From Thomasclavelia ramosa DSM 1402 (GTDB taxonomy: Bacteria; Bacillota_I; Bacilli_A; Erysipelotrichales; Coprobacillaceae), in NCBI RefSeq assembly GCF_014131695.1, contig NZ_CP036346.1:2666001-2730000 (forward strand): a DNA stretch of 64,000 nucleotides, written 5' to 3'. Every line of letters starts with the position of its first letter. Position 1 is the first letter of the stretch. This document shows, one piece after another, positions 31,999 to 41,888 of this stretch. Under the pieces are notes generated by a model. That model did no database searches. It saw only the letters and a program-made list of their open reading frames with translations, and was not told the DNA's origin. A program made the translations under genes and the position numbers.

Positions 31999-32430
31999 TT
32001 ATTCTTTGGGAGCAATTTTTAAATCTTCCTTATTAATAATTTCACCACATTCTTTACAACGATAAACAATCTCGATTTCACCTTGACATCCATCATGGCT
32101 AATACATTTATAACTTTTATCTAAATGGCGATCACCCCAGATAATCAAAGCATTATAAATATCATCAAGATCAATACTTTTAGCTGTTAAACTATATCGA
32201 TAACGGGGAGGATGTTTTGAATATAGTTCACATTGTAATAAATCATCTTGACAGAGCTCCTTAAGTCGATTTGATAATAAATTTGTAGGGATACCTGGTA
32301 ATGACTCATGAATCTCTTTATAAGTATGTTTTTTTTCTTTTACCGCATGAAGAATCAATAATGTCCATTTATCACCAATTATATTTAATGTTTGAGCGAT
32401 ATTACAACAAAGATCATATTGCTTTTTCAT
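31999..32430 (-). CDS. HxlR-family winged-helix regulator with C-terminal zinc ribbon
   Basis: This protein of about 143 residues (ATG at 32430 with GAGGTG upstream; GTG 32439 possible) has the HxlR core: CCNIAQTLNIIGDKWTLLILHAV, PGIPTNLLSNRLKELCQDDLL and YRYSLTAKSIDLDDI. A C-terminal zinc-ribbon-like addition has a CKECGE pair and an earlier Cys (SHDGCQGE). HxlR proteins often sense electrophiles, hypochlorite or diamide through Cys residues; the N-terminal CC pair is a candidate. It is the last gene of the thiol-redox operon, and so likely its regulator. Confidence 0.85.
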   Translation of the reverse strand: MKKQYDLCCNIAQTLNIIGDKWTLLILHAVKEKKHTYKEIHESLPGIPTNLLSNRLKELCQDDLLQCELYSKHPPRYRYSLTAKSIDLDDIYNALIIWGDRHLDKSYKCISHDGCQGEIEIVYRCKECGEIINKEDLKIAPKE

Positions 32431-32456
32431 TTTATTCACCTCAGTTCAATCATATC

Positions 32457-33617
32457 TTACTTGCCTTTTAACGTTCGGTCAATAATATTTTCCATCATAT
32501 CACTCGATAATTGTCCAACTACAGAGCCGTATACATTCCCATCACGATCAAACATATATGTTGTTGGTAAGCTTGTAATCTGAAAGCTACTGCTTAAACG
32601 ACCATCATCAAATATAACTGGCATAGTAAAGCCTTTTTCTTTTAAAAACTTTTTAATTCCAGCAGCATCCATTTCCTGACCTCCTGGCATTACAACTGTT
32701 AGAATAGCTATATCTTCACTATTTTGATATTTTTCTGAAAGTTTTTGAATTTCCGGCATTTCTCTTTGGCAGGGAGGGCACCAAGTTGCCCAAAAATTCA
32801 AAAATACTACCTTTCCATGATAATCAGCTAAGCTAATCGGTTTATCATCTTGATTCAATAAAGCATTGCCATAATTAACCGAATCATCACTATTTTCAGC
32901 TTGGTTAGTGGATACTTGCCCTTGTGAAGGTGACATATAATTGCTAATTGTATTAAGTTTGCCACTAAACATCATCAAACCAAAGATAATCAAAATAACA
33001 GCGCCTATTTTAGTTGTATATTTAACTATATCACGATGGCTATTTAACCAGTTTAAAGCTTTATTTGTAAACAATCCTAAAACTAGAAATGGTAAAGTAA
33101 AACCAAAAGCATAAATAATCATTAGAAAATTACTATACCAAAAATCACCTGAACTAGCTGCTAAAAGTAAGATTGATGACAGCGCTGGCCCAATACAAGG
33201 AGTCCAAGCAAAACTAAATGTAAATCCCATGATAAACGCCACCATCACATTCATTTTATTATCTGTTTTTAAAGAAAAACGGAAAGTTCGTTGTAAAAAA
33301 TTTATTTTGATAAATCCTAACTGATAAATTCCTAATAAAACGATAAGAATACCGCCGATTCGAACAAATAAAGTCATGTGTTCTTTTAAAAAACTTTGTA
33401 ATAAATTTATTGACGCATTCATCAGAAAAATTGCTAAAAGTATCCCAAAGATAAAGCTGATTGTAAATAATAATACTTTTTTATTTGAGTTTCTTTTTTC
33501 GTTACTATTACCAGCTAAATAGCCCATATAAATAGGAATTATTGGTAAAACACAGGGTGAAAGAAACGATACTAACCCTTCAACAAAAACTAATGCAAGA
33601 CTTATATGTGTTGCCAT
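32457..33617 (-). CDS. CcdA-type thiol transporter fused to a TlpA-like thioredoxin
   Basis: This 386-residue protein has an N-terminal CcdA/DsbD-beta domain of six TM helices (SFLSPCVLPIIPIYMGYLAG with the first Cys, FAWTPCIGPALSSILLL with the second). A seventh segment is followed by an extracytoplasmic TlpA/ResA domain (about residues 240-386) with FLNFWATWCPPCQREMPE and the cis-Pro SLPTTYMFD. It would move electrons from cytoplasmic thioredoxin to its own external thioredoxin domain. It lies 1 base downstream of trxA, its likely electron donor. Confidence 0.93.
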   Translation of the reverse strand: MATHISLALVFVEGLVSFLSPCVLPIIPIYMGYLAGNSNEKRNSNKKVLLFTISFIFGILLAIFLMNASINLLQSFLKEHMTLFVRIGGILIVLLGIYQLGFIKINFLQRTFRFSLKTDNKMNVMVAFIMGFTFSFAWTPCIGPALSSILLLAASSGDFWYSNFLMIIYAFGFTLPFLVLGLFTNKALNWLNSHRDIVKYTTKIGAVILIIFGLMMFSGKLNTISNYMSPSQGQVSTNQAENSDDSVNYGNALLNQDDKPISLADYHGKVVFLNFWATWCPPCQREMPEIQKLSEKYQNSEDIAILTVVMPGGQEMDAAGIKKFLKEKGFTMPVIFDDGRLSSSFQITSLPTTYMFDRDGNVYGSVVGQLSSDMMENIIDRTLKGK

Positions 33618-33618
33618 T

Positions 33619-33927
33619 TTAACTTGTAATCATTGCTAAGATTTCAGGATATGGAATAAATCCAATTTTTTGATTTACAATCTGTCCTTTTTTAAAGGCT
33701 ATTAGTGTCGGGATTGTTTGAACCCCATATACCGCAGCAATTTCTGGATGTTTATCAACATCAATCTTTATCACTGTAGCATCAGCATTTTCTTCCGCTA
33801 GTTTTTCAATATTAGGACCAATCATCTTACATGGTCCACACCATGTTGCAAAAAAATCTACTAATACTTTTTCATTTTTGATTAATTCATCAAATTCTTG
33901 TTTATTTGGATATAATACATTACTCAT
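33619..33927 (-). CDS. trxA: Thioredoxin
   Basis: This 102-residue thioredoxin has the active site FATWCGPCKMIGP (about residues 27-39) and the cis-Pro motif VQTIPTLIAFKKGQ. It lies between the RclA-like reductase and the CcdA-TlpA gene in one operon, with 24 and 1 base gaps. It probably passes electrons to CcdA and repairs cytoplasmic disulfides. Confidence 0.95.
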   Translation of the reverse strand: MSNVLYPNKQEFDELIKNEKVLVDFFATWCGPCKMIGPNIEKLAEENADATVIKIDVDKHPEIAAVYGVQTIPTLIAFKKGQIVNQKIGFIPYPEILAMITS

Positions 33928-33951
33928 TTTTATTTTCTCCTTTTTTCTATT

Positions 33952-35271
33952 TTATAAATCAAACAAATCATTTAACGCTTCAGCCATTGTTGGATGTGTA
34001 AAGATTTGGTTCTTTAGGACCTTGTAAGATAAATCATTATTCATCACTAAAGTTACTAAATTAATTAATTCTTCTGAATGTTCACATAACAATACACAAC
34101 CTAAGATTCGCTCAGTTTTTTTATCAATGATCGCTTTCAACAATCCTTCTGGTTTTTTTAGAACATTAGCTTTAGGTACTGCAGCTGTTAATAACTTAGT
34201 CACAATCACTTCATAACCGGCAGCTTTAGCTTCTACTTCACTTAAACCAATTCTTGAAAAAGTTGGTGAAATAAATACCGAATAAGCAATATTACCACGA
34301 TTTAAAGTAGAACGCTTTTTATCACCAAATAGATAATCCATAACAATTCTTGAATCATCTAAAGAAATATAAGTAAACTGAAGACTACCTTTTACATCAC
34401 CAAGAGCAAAAATATTTTTCTTTGTTGTTTGCAGATACTTATTGACTACAATTTCACCTCGTTGGTTAACCTCAATACCTGCAGCATCAAGATTTAAATC
34501 AGCTGTATTTGCCTTACGACCAGTAGCCATCAATATCCCGGCGAAGCGTTGTGAAACTTGGTCATTATAAGTAACTAGAACTTCTTCGCCTTCATTAGCA
34601 AGAGCTTGAATATTAGCATTAAAAACAAACTTAACACCTTGTTTTTCTAAAATTCTTTGAATTTCTTCAGCAATATCCCGATCCTCACGAGCAATCAAAC
34701 GATCATTACTTTCATATACTGTTACCTCGCTACCATAACGTGCATACATACTAGCAAATTCTAAACCAATATATCCACCGCCAATGATTGCTAAGGTTTT
34801 TGGCAGTTCTTCTAATTTCATCAAACTAGCACTTGTGTATACTTTGTTAGCAGTTGCTAGCCCCTTAATTGGAGGCATAACTGGAGTAGCTCCAGTATTA
34901 ACAAAGATCAGGTCACCAAAAATTATTTCTTCTTCATTTTCGGTACAGATAGCTACATGGTGGTCATCCACAAATTTGGCAGTTGCTGTAATTACATCAA
35001 CATTTTGTAAATCAGCTAATTTTGCATAATTCTTATTACGTAATTTAGTAATTAAATCCTCTTTATTAATTATCGCATCATGATAATTATATTTTTCTGC
35101 TTGAGTGATTAATGATTTTGAAGGAATACACCCTTCATTGATACATGTCCCACCATACATTTGAGCGGATTTTTCAATTATTGCAACCCTTTTTCCTAAT
35201 TTTGCCATCTTACCAGCAATTGTTTTACCACCTTTTCCAAAACCAATTATTATTGCATCATACTGTTTCAT
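33952..35271 (-). CDS. FAD/NAD(P) disulfide oxidoreductase, RclA/Har-like
   Basis: This 439-residue pyridine nucleotide-disulfide oxidoreductase has the FAD motif IIGFGKGGKTIAGKMAKLGKR, the redox pair in GGTCINEGCIPSKSL (Cys-x4-Cys), the NAD(P) motif LAIIGGGYIGLEFASMYARYG, the FALGDVKGS motif and the dimer end FTHPTMAEALNDLF. The CINEGCIPSK form and length fit the RclA/hypothiocyanous-acid-reductase group rather than lipoamide dehydrogenase or glutathione reductase. It heads an operon with thioredoxin, CcdA-TlpA and an HxlR regulator, which supports an oxidant or thiol-stress role. Substrate identity is inferred. Confidence 0.85.
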   Translation of the reverse strand: MKQYDAIIIGFGKGGKTIAGKMAKLGKRVAIIEKSAQMYGGTCINEGCIPSKSLITQAEKYNYHDAIINKEDLITKLRNKNYAKLADLQNVDVITATAKFVDDHHVAICTENEEEIIFGDLIFVNTGATPVMPPIKGLATANKVYTSASLMKLEELPKTLAIIGGGYIGLEFASMYARYGSEVTVYESNDRLIAREDRDIAEEIQRILEKQGVKFVFNANIQALANEGEEVLVTYNDQVSQRFAGILMATGRKANTADLNLDAAGIEVNQRGEIVVNKYLQTTKKNIFALGDVKGSLQFTYISLDDSRIVMDYLFGDKKRSTLNRGNIAYSVFISPTFSRIGLSEVEAKAAGYEVIVTKLLTAAVPKANVLKKPEGLLKAIIDKKTERILGCVLLCEHSEELINLVTLVMNNDLSYKVLKNQIFTHPTMAEALNDLFDL

Positions 35272-35360
35272 TTTCAGTTCCTCCGTTCCTTACATTTACA
35301 CTTTAACATAGTAACTTTATTTTTTCAAGTAATTTGATTTAAGAAAGTTATAATTAATAA

Positions 35361-35385
35361 AAAAACTGGATTTTTCCAGCTTTAT
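35361..35385 (-). terminator. Terminator of the ArsR-nitroreductase operon
   Basis: CTGGA-AAAA-TCCAG followed by TTTTTTTATT on the minus strand overlaps the nitroreductase stop codon. Confidence 0.8.
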
Positions 35386-36047
35386 TGCCATATAAAGTTG
35401 TTCGTTCCAGCTCCAATTTCAAAATGATATTTAACAATTCCTAAATCTAGCTTTGTATAAAAACCCAGACCCGGCTTTACTTTGACAGTATTATCATTAA
35501 GGATAAACTTAAACTTTTGTTGATTCATCGCTGTTGGCGCTAATAAAGCAGTTTTAACACCTGTTTCAAACCAACTAGGCATATCTCCAGTAACTTCACT
35601 AACTTGCTCAATCGTCTTAATTTTATGTGTAGCTCCATTATCAATACCATAACCAAGTGTAATCAAGCAACATAAACGCTCATCATCGTCAATCACAAAG
35701 GCACTTTTAACTTTCTTGTATGTCAAAGCCACCCAACAACTGTTCAATCCAAGCTGCTGAGCTTTTAAAACGATTTTCTCACCATAATAACCGCACATTT
35801 CCTCAAGTTTCACACTCTTTTTTCCAATTAATGCCAAATAATTTTTGACCCCACTGAATTTACCATAATGAGCCATAAAGTTATCAAAGGCTTTTGGTTC
35901 ATCCAAAATCAATTGAATATTTAAACCACTTGTCTGATTACATTGATTAATAAAATCCAATAATTCTTTTTTTATAGAATCTGGAATTTCTCTATCTTGA
36001 TACATTCTGACTGAATGCCGTTTTTGAACTGCTTCTAAAAGTTCCAT
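35382..36047 (-). CDS. Nitroreductase-family protein
   Basis: This 221-residue flavoprotein shows a nitroreductase N-terminus (LEAVQKRHSVRMYQDREIPDS), AQQLGLNSCWVALTYKK and the late APTAMNQQKFKF motif. It looks like the putative TM-nitroreductase subgroup with a duplicated half (a second SAMNQQ-like block at the C-terminal side). FMN-dependent reduction of nitro, quinone or similar compounds is likely. Its start codon overlaps the stop of the ArsR gene, so they are coupled. Confidence 0.85.
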   Translation of the reverse strand: MELLEAVQKRHSVRMYQDREIPDSIKKELLDFINQCNQTSGLNIQLILDEPKAFDNFMAHYGKFSGVKNYLALIGKKSVKLEEMCGYYGEKIVLKAQQLGLNSCWVALTYKKVKSAFVIDDDERLCCLITLGYGIDNGATHKIKTIEQVSEVTGDMPSWFETGVKTALLAPTAMNQQKFKFILNDNTVKVKPGLGFYTKLDLGIVKYHFEIGAGTNNFIWQ

Positions 36048-36406
36048 TACTCTTCCTCCATTTCACACCTTGATACATTATTCATAATCTCTTTAATATG
36101 CTGAAATAAATTAATCAGTTTATCAATTTCACAATGCTGCGGTTCTAAATAATAATAAATACAAGTCTTAACTTTCCGCGTCTTAACAATTCCTGCCTGC
36201 TTTAATATTTGTAAATGATGAGATACCGCCGGTCTAGAAAGATTTACTTTGGGAGCCAAATCAATTACCCGACTACCATCACATGAACCTTCAAGCATAA
36301 TCAATAATAAATACATTCTTGTCTCATCACCAAGTGCATTAAAAACTTTTTGACTCGCTAAAAATTGTTTTCTCAAAGATTCGCTATCTTGAATTGTATT
36401 TTTCAT
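36047..36406 (-). CDS. ArsR-family winged-helix regulator
   Basis: The ATG at 36406 with GGGAGG upstream gives 119 residues. It has the ArsR core: FNALGDETRMYLLLIMLEGSCDGSRVIDLAPKVNLSRPAVSHHLQILKQAGIVKTRKVKTCIYYYLEP. No metal-binding Cys cluster typical of ArsR/CadC/SmtB is evident. Coupled to a nitroreductase gene, it probably senses a redox-active or electrophilic compound. Confidence 0.88.
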   Translation of the reverse strand: MKNTIQDSESLRKQFLASQKVFNALGDETRMYLLLIMLEGSCDGSRVIDLAPKVNLSRPAVSHHLQILKQAGIVKTRKVKTCIYYYLEPQHCEIDKLINLFQHIKEIMNNVSRCEMEEE

Positions 36407-36589
36407 CGATTCATCCTCCCTGTTCAAATATTTAAACACTTGTATTATAGCATAATAACTGTTACTTATTTTATCGGTAAAGAAAATCAAGATAGAGATA
36501 TTATCTTTAAGTTTTCTTTAGAATCACTTTTTAACTTTTGCTAGTTATGTTTTAGATTCGTTGTCTATACTAATAACGAGGTGAAAAAG

Positions 36590-37267
36590 ATGGATAAACT
36601 AAATGAGCATAAAAAAAACCTTTCGCTTTTAATAACCGGTTTCATAATTATTACAATTCTGTGTCTAGTTCTTTATCATTTTTTTGAAAACTTTTTAAAT
36701 GATCCTATTGAATTGAAAGAAAAGTTAACTGAATTTGGTAGTTGGGGAAAATTAATTCTTGTTGCTGCTATGGCAATCCAAGTTATTTTTGTTTTTTTAC
36801 CAGGTGAAATAATCGAGATTGCTGCCGGATTTAGTTATGGAACTATTGAAGGGATGGCAATTTGTTTACTTGGTGCTATTATTGGTACTATCGTTATCTA
36901 TGCTATTGTTAATAGATATGGCATCAAGTTAGTTAATCATTTTTATGATACTAACAAATTTAATGAAATTTCATTTTTAAAAAAAGAAAAAAATCTTGAA
37001 ATTATCCTCTTTGTCATCTTCTTTATTCCCGGCACTCCTAAAGACATTTTAACATACCTTGCACCTTTTACGCGTTTAAAACTTTCAAGTTTTATATTCA
37101 TTACTAGTATCGCTAGAATCCCATCTGTAATTACAAGTACAATAGGGGGCAACGCTATCTCAAATCAAAATTATCGTTTTACAATATTTATTTTTGTAAT
37201 TACTGGAATTATTTCCATTTTTGGCCTTCTTAGCTATAAGCGTTACATCAAGAAAAAAAATCTTTAG
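36590..37267 (+). CDS. TVP38/TMEM64-family membrane protein (DedA-like)
   Basis: GAGGTG before the ATG at 36590 gives 225 residues. It has about six hydrophobic segments and the family signature FLPGEIIEIAAGFSYGTIEGMAICLLGAIIGT and FIPGTPKDILTYLAPFT (re-entrant loops). Such proteins are implicated in lipid or undecaprenyl-phosphate translocation. It is plus-strand and immediately upstream of a two-component system. Confidence 0.88.
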   Translation: MDKLNEHKKNLSLLITGFIIITILCLVLYHFFENFLNDPIELKEKLTEFGSWGKLILVAAMAIQVIFVFLPGEIIEIAAGFSYGTIEGMAICLLGAIIGTIVIYAIVNRYGIKLVNHFYDTNKFNEISFLKKEKNLEIILFVIFFIPGTPKDILTYLAPFTRLKLSSFIFITSIARIPSVITSTIGGNAISNQNYRFTIFIFVITGIISIFGLLSYKRYIKKKNL

Positions 37268-37342
37268 AAAATCTTTTGAAATCATTTCTACTATTCTTTA
37301 ATGATTGGCTTTATAATTAATATTATGAAAGAGGGTATGAGG

Positions 37343-38053
37343 ATGAATCAAGATAATATATTAGTGGTAGAAGACGAAATTGAAATTGCCAAAGCCATTG
37401 AAATATACTTAAAATCACAAGGTTATAATGTATATATTGCTAATAACGGGAAAGCTGGTTTAGAGATGGTGGAAAGATATGATATCCATCTTGCTATCGT
37501 AGATATTATGATGCCAGTAATGGATGGAATTGAAATGACAATGAAAATAAGGGAAAATTATGATTTCCCAATTATTTTCTTATCCGCTAAATCTGAGGAT
37601 ATTGATAAAATTACAGGATTAAATATTGGTGGTGATGATTATGTCACCAAACCATTTGTTCCAATGGAACTCCTAGCGCGTGTTTCTTCACAATTACGAC
37701 GCTATCATAAATATTTAAATATGATCGGTAAGATTCAAGAAGATCAAGCAGCAAATAAATATGTTGTGGGTGGTCTAGAACTTGATCTTGATACCAAAGA
37801 AGTTAGTGTTGACGGTAAAGCTGTTAAAGTCACTCCAATTGAATTAAAAATTCTCGAATTACTAATGGAAAAGCCCGGGAGAGTTTTTTCAAGCGAACAA
37901 ATTTATGAAAATGTTTGGCATGAAGCTGCAATCAACACAGAAACAGTCATGGTTCATGTGCGAAATTTGCGAGAAAAAATCGAAATTAACCCTAGTAATC
38001 CCCAATATTTAAAAGTTGTCTGGGGTGTCGGTTATAAAATTGAAAAACAGTAG
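37343..38053 (+). CDS. OmpR-type response regulator
   Basis: Choosing ATG at 37343 (GAGGG 7 bases upstream) gives 236 residues. The receiver domain has acidic EDE near residue 10, the phospho-Asp in LAIVDIMMPVMDG, and Lys in YVTKPF. The C-terminal winged helix is LEMPIELKILELLMEKPG-like (reads VTPIELKILELLMEKPGRVFSSE). VanR/RegX3-like. It precedes its kinase by 8 bases. The kinase is frameshifted, so signal input may be lost. Confidence 0.93.
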   Translation: MNQDNILVVEDEIEIAKAIEIYLKSQGYNVYIANNGKAGLEMVERYDIHLAIVDIMMPVMDGIEMTMKIRENYDFPIIFLSAKSEDIDKITGLNIGGDDYVTKPFVPMELLARVSSQLRRYHKYLNMIGKIQEDQAANKYVVGGLELDLDTKEVSVDGKAVKVTPIELKILELLMEKPGRVFSSEQIYENVWHEAAINTETVMVHVRNLREKIEINPSNPQYLKVVWGVGYKIEKQ

Positions 38054-38061
38054 GTGATAAA

Positions 38062-40148
38062 ATGAACAGAAAAAAAATAATTTTTTCAATTTTAACAATT
38101 GTAATTATTCTCCTTAGCAGTGTTGGTATATATAGCTGCTATGAGGTTGTAGAAACCAGTAACGGGAAAAGTATTAACTTTTCAAGTAATCAAATTCTTT
38201 ATGATATTTTTGACAATATCTATGCTCTGAGCTTCCAGCTTGACAATGTCAGCAAAAAAGAAGGTATTCCAAAATATCTTACTGCCAACGAAGAAGCTAG
38301 TGATGAATTTTATCGGAATAATATTTTATATTGTCGTGAAATGATGTCTGAAAAGAAAAATATTAAATACTATGCAGAAGGCAATAATAATAGCTTAGGT
38401 AATACTAATGACGATATAAAAAACATTCGTAACAATAAAGAATTGAAAGAAAAATATCAATGGTATTTAATGATTCACTTTGATGAAAATGGTCAATTTA
38501 GCTATGATACTTTAGGCTGTTTAGTAGCTGGCAATCAAAACTATGAACTAGTTTGGAATAATTATAAACAAACATATTTTCAATATCTCCAAGAGTATGA
38601 TGAAGATAGTACATTGCATAATCCAGTAAATACAACTATCTACTTTGCCGTTCCCCATAAAATCGTAAGCAATTCAATTGATACGATTGCCTGGTATAGC
38701 GAAAAAAACAATCGAACTATAAATGTTGAAAATATTGTGCCATTTGCTGCAATTGCTGTAGCTGCTGTTGGCTTATTTATCTTATTAGCTCCATATGAAA
38801 CAATTAAAGAAATCAACATCTTTAAATATCCCGCTAAAATCAAATTAGAACCATTAGTAATTGGGATTACATTGGCATTTGCAGGAATAATCGTTGTAAT
38901 TTATGGTTTAATTCTCGATACCATAAACGGCTATTACATTACTAAATTGTCAGGGATTGGTTTTGGTGAATCAAGTGAACTGATCCTTGGAGCGATGAAT
39001 GTACTATCATGGGCAGCTTTTTTATTCCTATGTATGTTCTCTGTCTTTTATTTAAAATCATTCTTTAAAGAAGGGATTATTAATTCTATTAAAAAAATAC
39101 TGTTTGTATTTGGTTACTTAATGTATTAAGAAAGATAATTTATAAAGCCAGTAGATTTGACTTAAATGATGATACAAATAAAACAATTCTTAAAATCGTT
39201 TTAGCAAACTGCTTAATTATATCAATAATCTGTTGTTTCTTTACCTTTGGTATTTTCTTTGCCTTAGTATATTCTGCCATTTTATTTATTATTTTAAGAA
39301 AACGATTTGATGAACTTAAACATGATTATGAAATTCTATTGGATGCTGTTAAACGTTTATCAAACGGTGATTTTGATGTTGAAATCAATCAAGATATTGG
39401 TATGTTTAATTCTTTAGGTACTGAATTTTCTAATATTAAAGATGGCTTTGAAAAAGCTGTTAGCGAGGAAGTAAAATCACAAAAAATGAAAACTGAATTA
39501 ATCTCTAATGTCTCTCACGACTTAAAAACACCATTAACCTCCATCATTACTTATATTGATTTGTTAAAAGACGAACAACTTGATTATGAAAAAAGAAAAG
39601 AATATCTCGATACACTAGATCGTAATTCACTTAGATTAAAGAACTTAATTGATGATCTTTTTGAAGTTAGTAAAGTCAATAGTGGTGATGTAAAACTCAA
39701 CCTTGTTGATGTCGATATTATTGCATTGATCCAGCAAGCTAAGTTTGAATTAATAGATAAATTTAACGAAAAAAGCCTAATTTTTAAAACTGCTTTTCCA
39801 AATGAAAAAATTATTTTATCATTAGATAGTTTAAAAACATATCGTATTTTTGAAAATCTCTTAATGAATATTGGAAAATACGCTTTAGAAAATACACGTG
39901 TTTATATCGATATTGACAATAGTGATGATGAAGTTACAATCACTTTTAAAAATATATCAGCAGATGAAATAAAAGTTAGCGAAGATGAATTAGTTGAGCG
40001 TTTTGTTCAAGGTGATACTTCAAGAAATACTAGTGGTAGTGGCCTCGGTTTAGCTATTGCTAAAAGTTTCACTGAACTGCAAAAAGGTAATTTTAAAATT
40101 AGTGTTGATGGTGATTTATTCAAAGCATCGGTAACTTTTAAAAAATAA
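38062..40148 (+). pseudogene. Sensor histidine kinase, frameshifted
   Basis: Two frames together encode one kinase of about 695 residues. The first frame (38062-39129) holds an N-terminal TM, an extracytoplasmic domain (about 30-220) and several TM segments, ending KKILFVFGYLMY then stop. The second frame is open from about 39120 (LRKIIYKASRFDLNDDTNKT, two TM segments) through HAMP-like, HisKA (SNVSHDLKTPLTSIITY) and HATPase (TSGSGLGLAIAKSF). A missing base near 39118-39124 would rejoin them as YLM-(L)-LRKII. A separate kinase core could start at a TTG (39339). VanS-like kinases are similar in layout. Confidence 0.8.
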
Positions 40149-40154
40149 TTTCAT

Positions 40155-40200
40155 ACAAAAAGACTTGTATCCTAACAAATAAGGTCTACAAGTCTTTTTA
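40155..40200. terminator. Bidirectional terminator between kinase and degV
   Basis: AAAAAGACTTGTA pairs with TACAAGTCTTTTT between convergent genes. Confidence 0.85.
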
Positions 40201-40219
40201 TCATAATTGAATTTTCATT

Positions 40220-41116
40220 TTACTTTTGTAATTTTTCAAGTAGACCAACACCTAGTGGATGTGGTCCTGTATGAACACCGATCGTTGCTCCAATTTGCCG
40301 AATTGGTACCTCAGCACTAAATGATGGATCAAACCCTTTCAAAGCAGCAAGGAATGTTGTTTTAAACTCTACAGCCTCATCATAATCATAACCAAATCCT
40401 ATACAAAAACGATATTTACTCAATTCCAAATTATCTTCCTTAAAATAATTAATAATTTGTTCAACTATCTTTTGTTTAGATTTTTTTCGTCCGCGTGTTA
40501 ATCCGTTATTAAATATTTCTCCTTCTTTAAGCAAGATCAAAGGTTTAATTCCCAAAGCTCCAGCCGCAATTCCTGATAATTTTCCAACTCTTCCACCATG
40601 AACTAAATAATCCATACCACCAATAGTAAAGAAGATCCTTCCAGTGATTTTAATTTTGTTAATATATGCAACCGTCTCCTCAAAGGTTGCACCCATCTGC
40701 TTGTATGCAACCGCTTCTTCTACTAACATTCCTTGTAATACCGTATTAACGGTAGCATCGATAACTTCAATTTTCACATCAGGAAATTCATCAGTAAGCA
40801 TATTTTTAGCATTCATTGCTGAATTATATGATCCCGAAAATTTTGTTGTAATACAAATACAAATAATATCAATACCATCTTTAGCCAAAGGTCCAAAAAC
40901 ATCTAAATAATCTTGAATCGACGGCATTGACGTTTTAGGAAATACTTTGGGGTTATCAATCATAAATTGATAGAAATCACGGATACCCAATTCAACAATT
41001 TCCTTTTGATGATTAATCCCATCTGTTGATACATAAAAAGGTACTACTGACACATCAAGCTCTTGTGCACGTTCGGTTGACAGATCGCAAGATCCATCTG
41101 TTATAATCTTATACAT
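40220..41116 (-). CDS. DegV-family fatty-acid-binding protein
   Basis: This 298-residue protein shows the DegV pattern: IITDGSCDLSTERAQELDVSVVPFYV, then PKTSMPSIQDYLDVF, ICICITTKFSGSYNSA and GGMDYLVHGGRVGKLSG, ending with a conserved GATIGVHTGPHPLGVGLLEK. DegV/FakB proteins bind fatty acids, and FakB presents them to the kinase FakA, which is not present in the window. Monocistronic. Confidence 0.93.
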   Translation of the reverse strand: MYKIITDGSCDLSTERAQELDVSVVPFYVSTDGINHQKEIVELGIRDFYQFMIDNPKVFPKTSMPSIQDYLDVFGPLAKDGIDIICICITTKFSGSYNSAMNAKNMLTDEFPDVKIEVIDATVNTVLQGMLVEEAVAYKQMGATFEETVAYINKIKITGRIFFTIGGMDYLVHGGRVGKLSGIAAGALGIKPLILLKEGEIFNNGLTRGRKKSKQKIVEQIINYFKEDNLELSKYRFCIGFGYDYDEAVEFKTTFLAALKGFDPSFSAEVPIRQIGATIGVHTGPHPLGVGLLEKLQK

Positions 41117-41168
41117 TCTTTTTCCTCTTCTCTATAATACTATAATTATAACCCCTAATTATTAACTT

Positions 41169-41888
41169 TTAATAAACTACTTTACTTTTTCTTTTATTGA
41201 TCAGCGATAAACTCCGTTCTATTTCAGCTTGGACAACTGGATTTTGAAAATCCAGCTGTTTTAAAAAAGCCTCACTTTGATTAAACGACGATAAACAAAT
41301 GATCAATTTCCATTTCATCAATTCATTATCATGATAACGTTCAAATGATTGAATAACTGTTTGATAATTTTTAGCAGTTGCCAATTCTTGATGATAAAAA
41401 ACCATCCAGCCAATTGCATCAATTGCTTCTGCAACCACTTTATCTTCAGGATAATTAATGATTTCTAAAATCGTAGAAAAATAATCAGGATTCATTTTAG
41501 CCATAGTTCTAGCAATAATATCCCGTGGCAAAGGATAGCTTTTTTTCTTTGATACCTTTTCAGGAATCGTCCGATGTTGATTACCTCTAATTGTCCCCAT
41601 ATAAGGAATCATTCTTTTTATTGTCAACTCATTTCCGGTAGTCAAAATATCGCATATTTCTAATTTAGTATATAAGGCTTTTTCTTTAACCAACATTCTA
41701 AGTAAGATTTCATCAAGTTCATTAATGTCAACAAAGCTTCTAAGAATAAATAACGCCGCAGTACGATTTACGGCTGTTTTATCTTTTAATAGTTCTAATA
41801 ACTCCTCTTTTGAATATAAAAAGTAGGGTTCGGCTTCTGTATTTGTTAAAAAGCCACGTTTTCTAAGTGTTTCAGTATCTGTTTTCAT
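41169..41888 (-). CDS. HEAT-repeat-like protein, possibly leaderless transcript
   Basis: This 239-residue all-helical protein has repeat-like segments (AALFILRSFVDINELDEILLRML, IDAIGWMVFYHQELATAK) that resemble HEAT or armadillo repeats. No catalytic residues are visible. The -10 box TATAAT ends only six bases before the ATG, and there is no ribosome binding site, so the mRNA is probably leaderless. Function unknown. Confidence 0.7.
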   Translation of the reverse strand: MKTDTETLRKRGFLTNTEAEPYFLYSKEELLELLKDKTAVNRTAALFILRSFVDINELDEILLRMLVKEKALYTKLEICDILTTGNELTIKRMIPYMGTIRGNQHRTIPEKVSKKKSYPLPRDIIARTMAKMNPDYFSTILEIINYPEDKVVAEAIDAIGWMVFYHQELATAKNYQTVIQSFERYHDNELMKWKLIICLSSFNQSEAFLKQLDFQNPVVQAEIERSLSLINKRKSKVVY

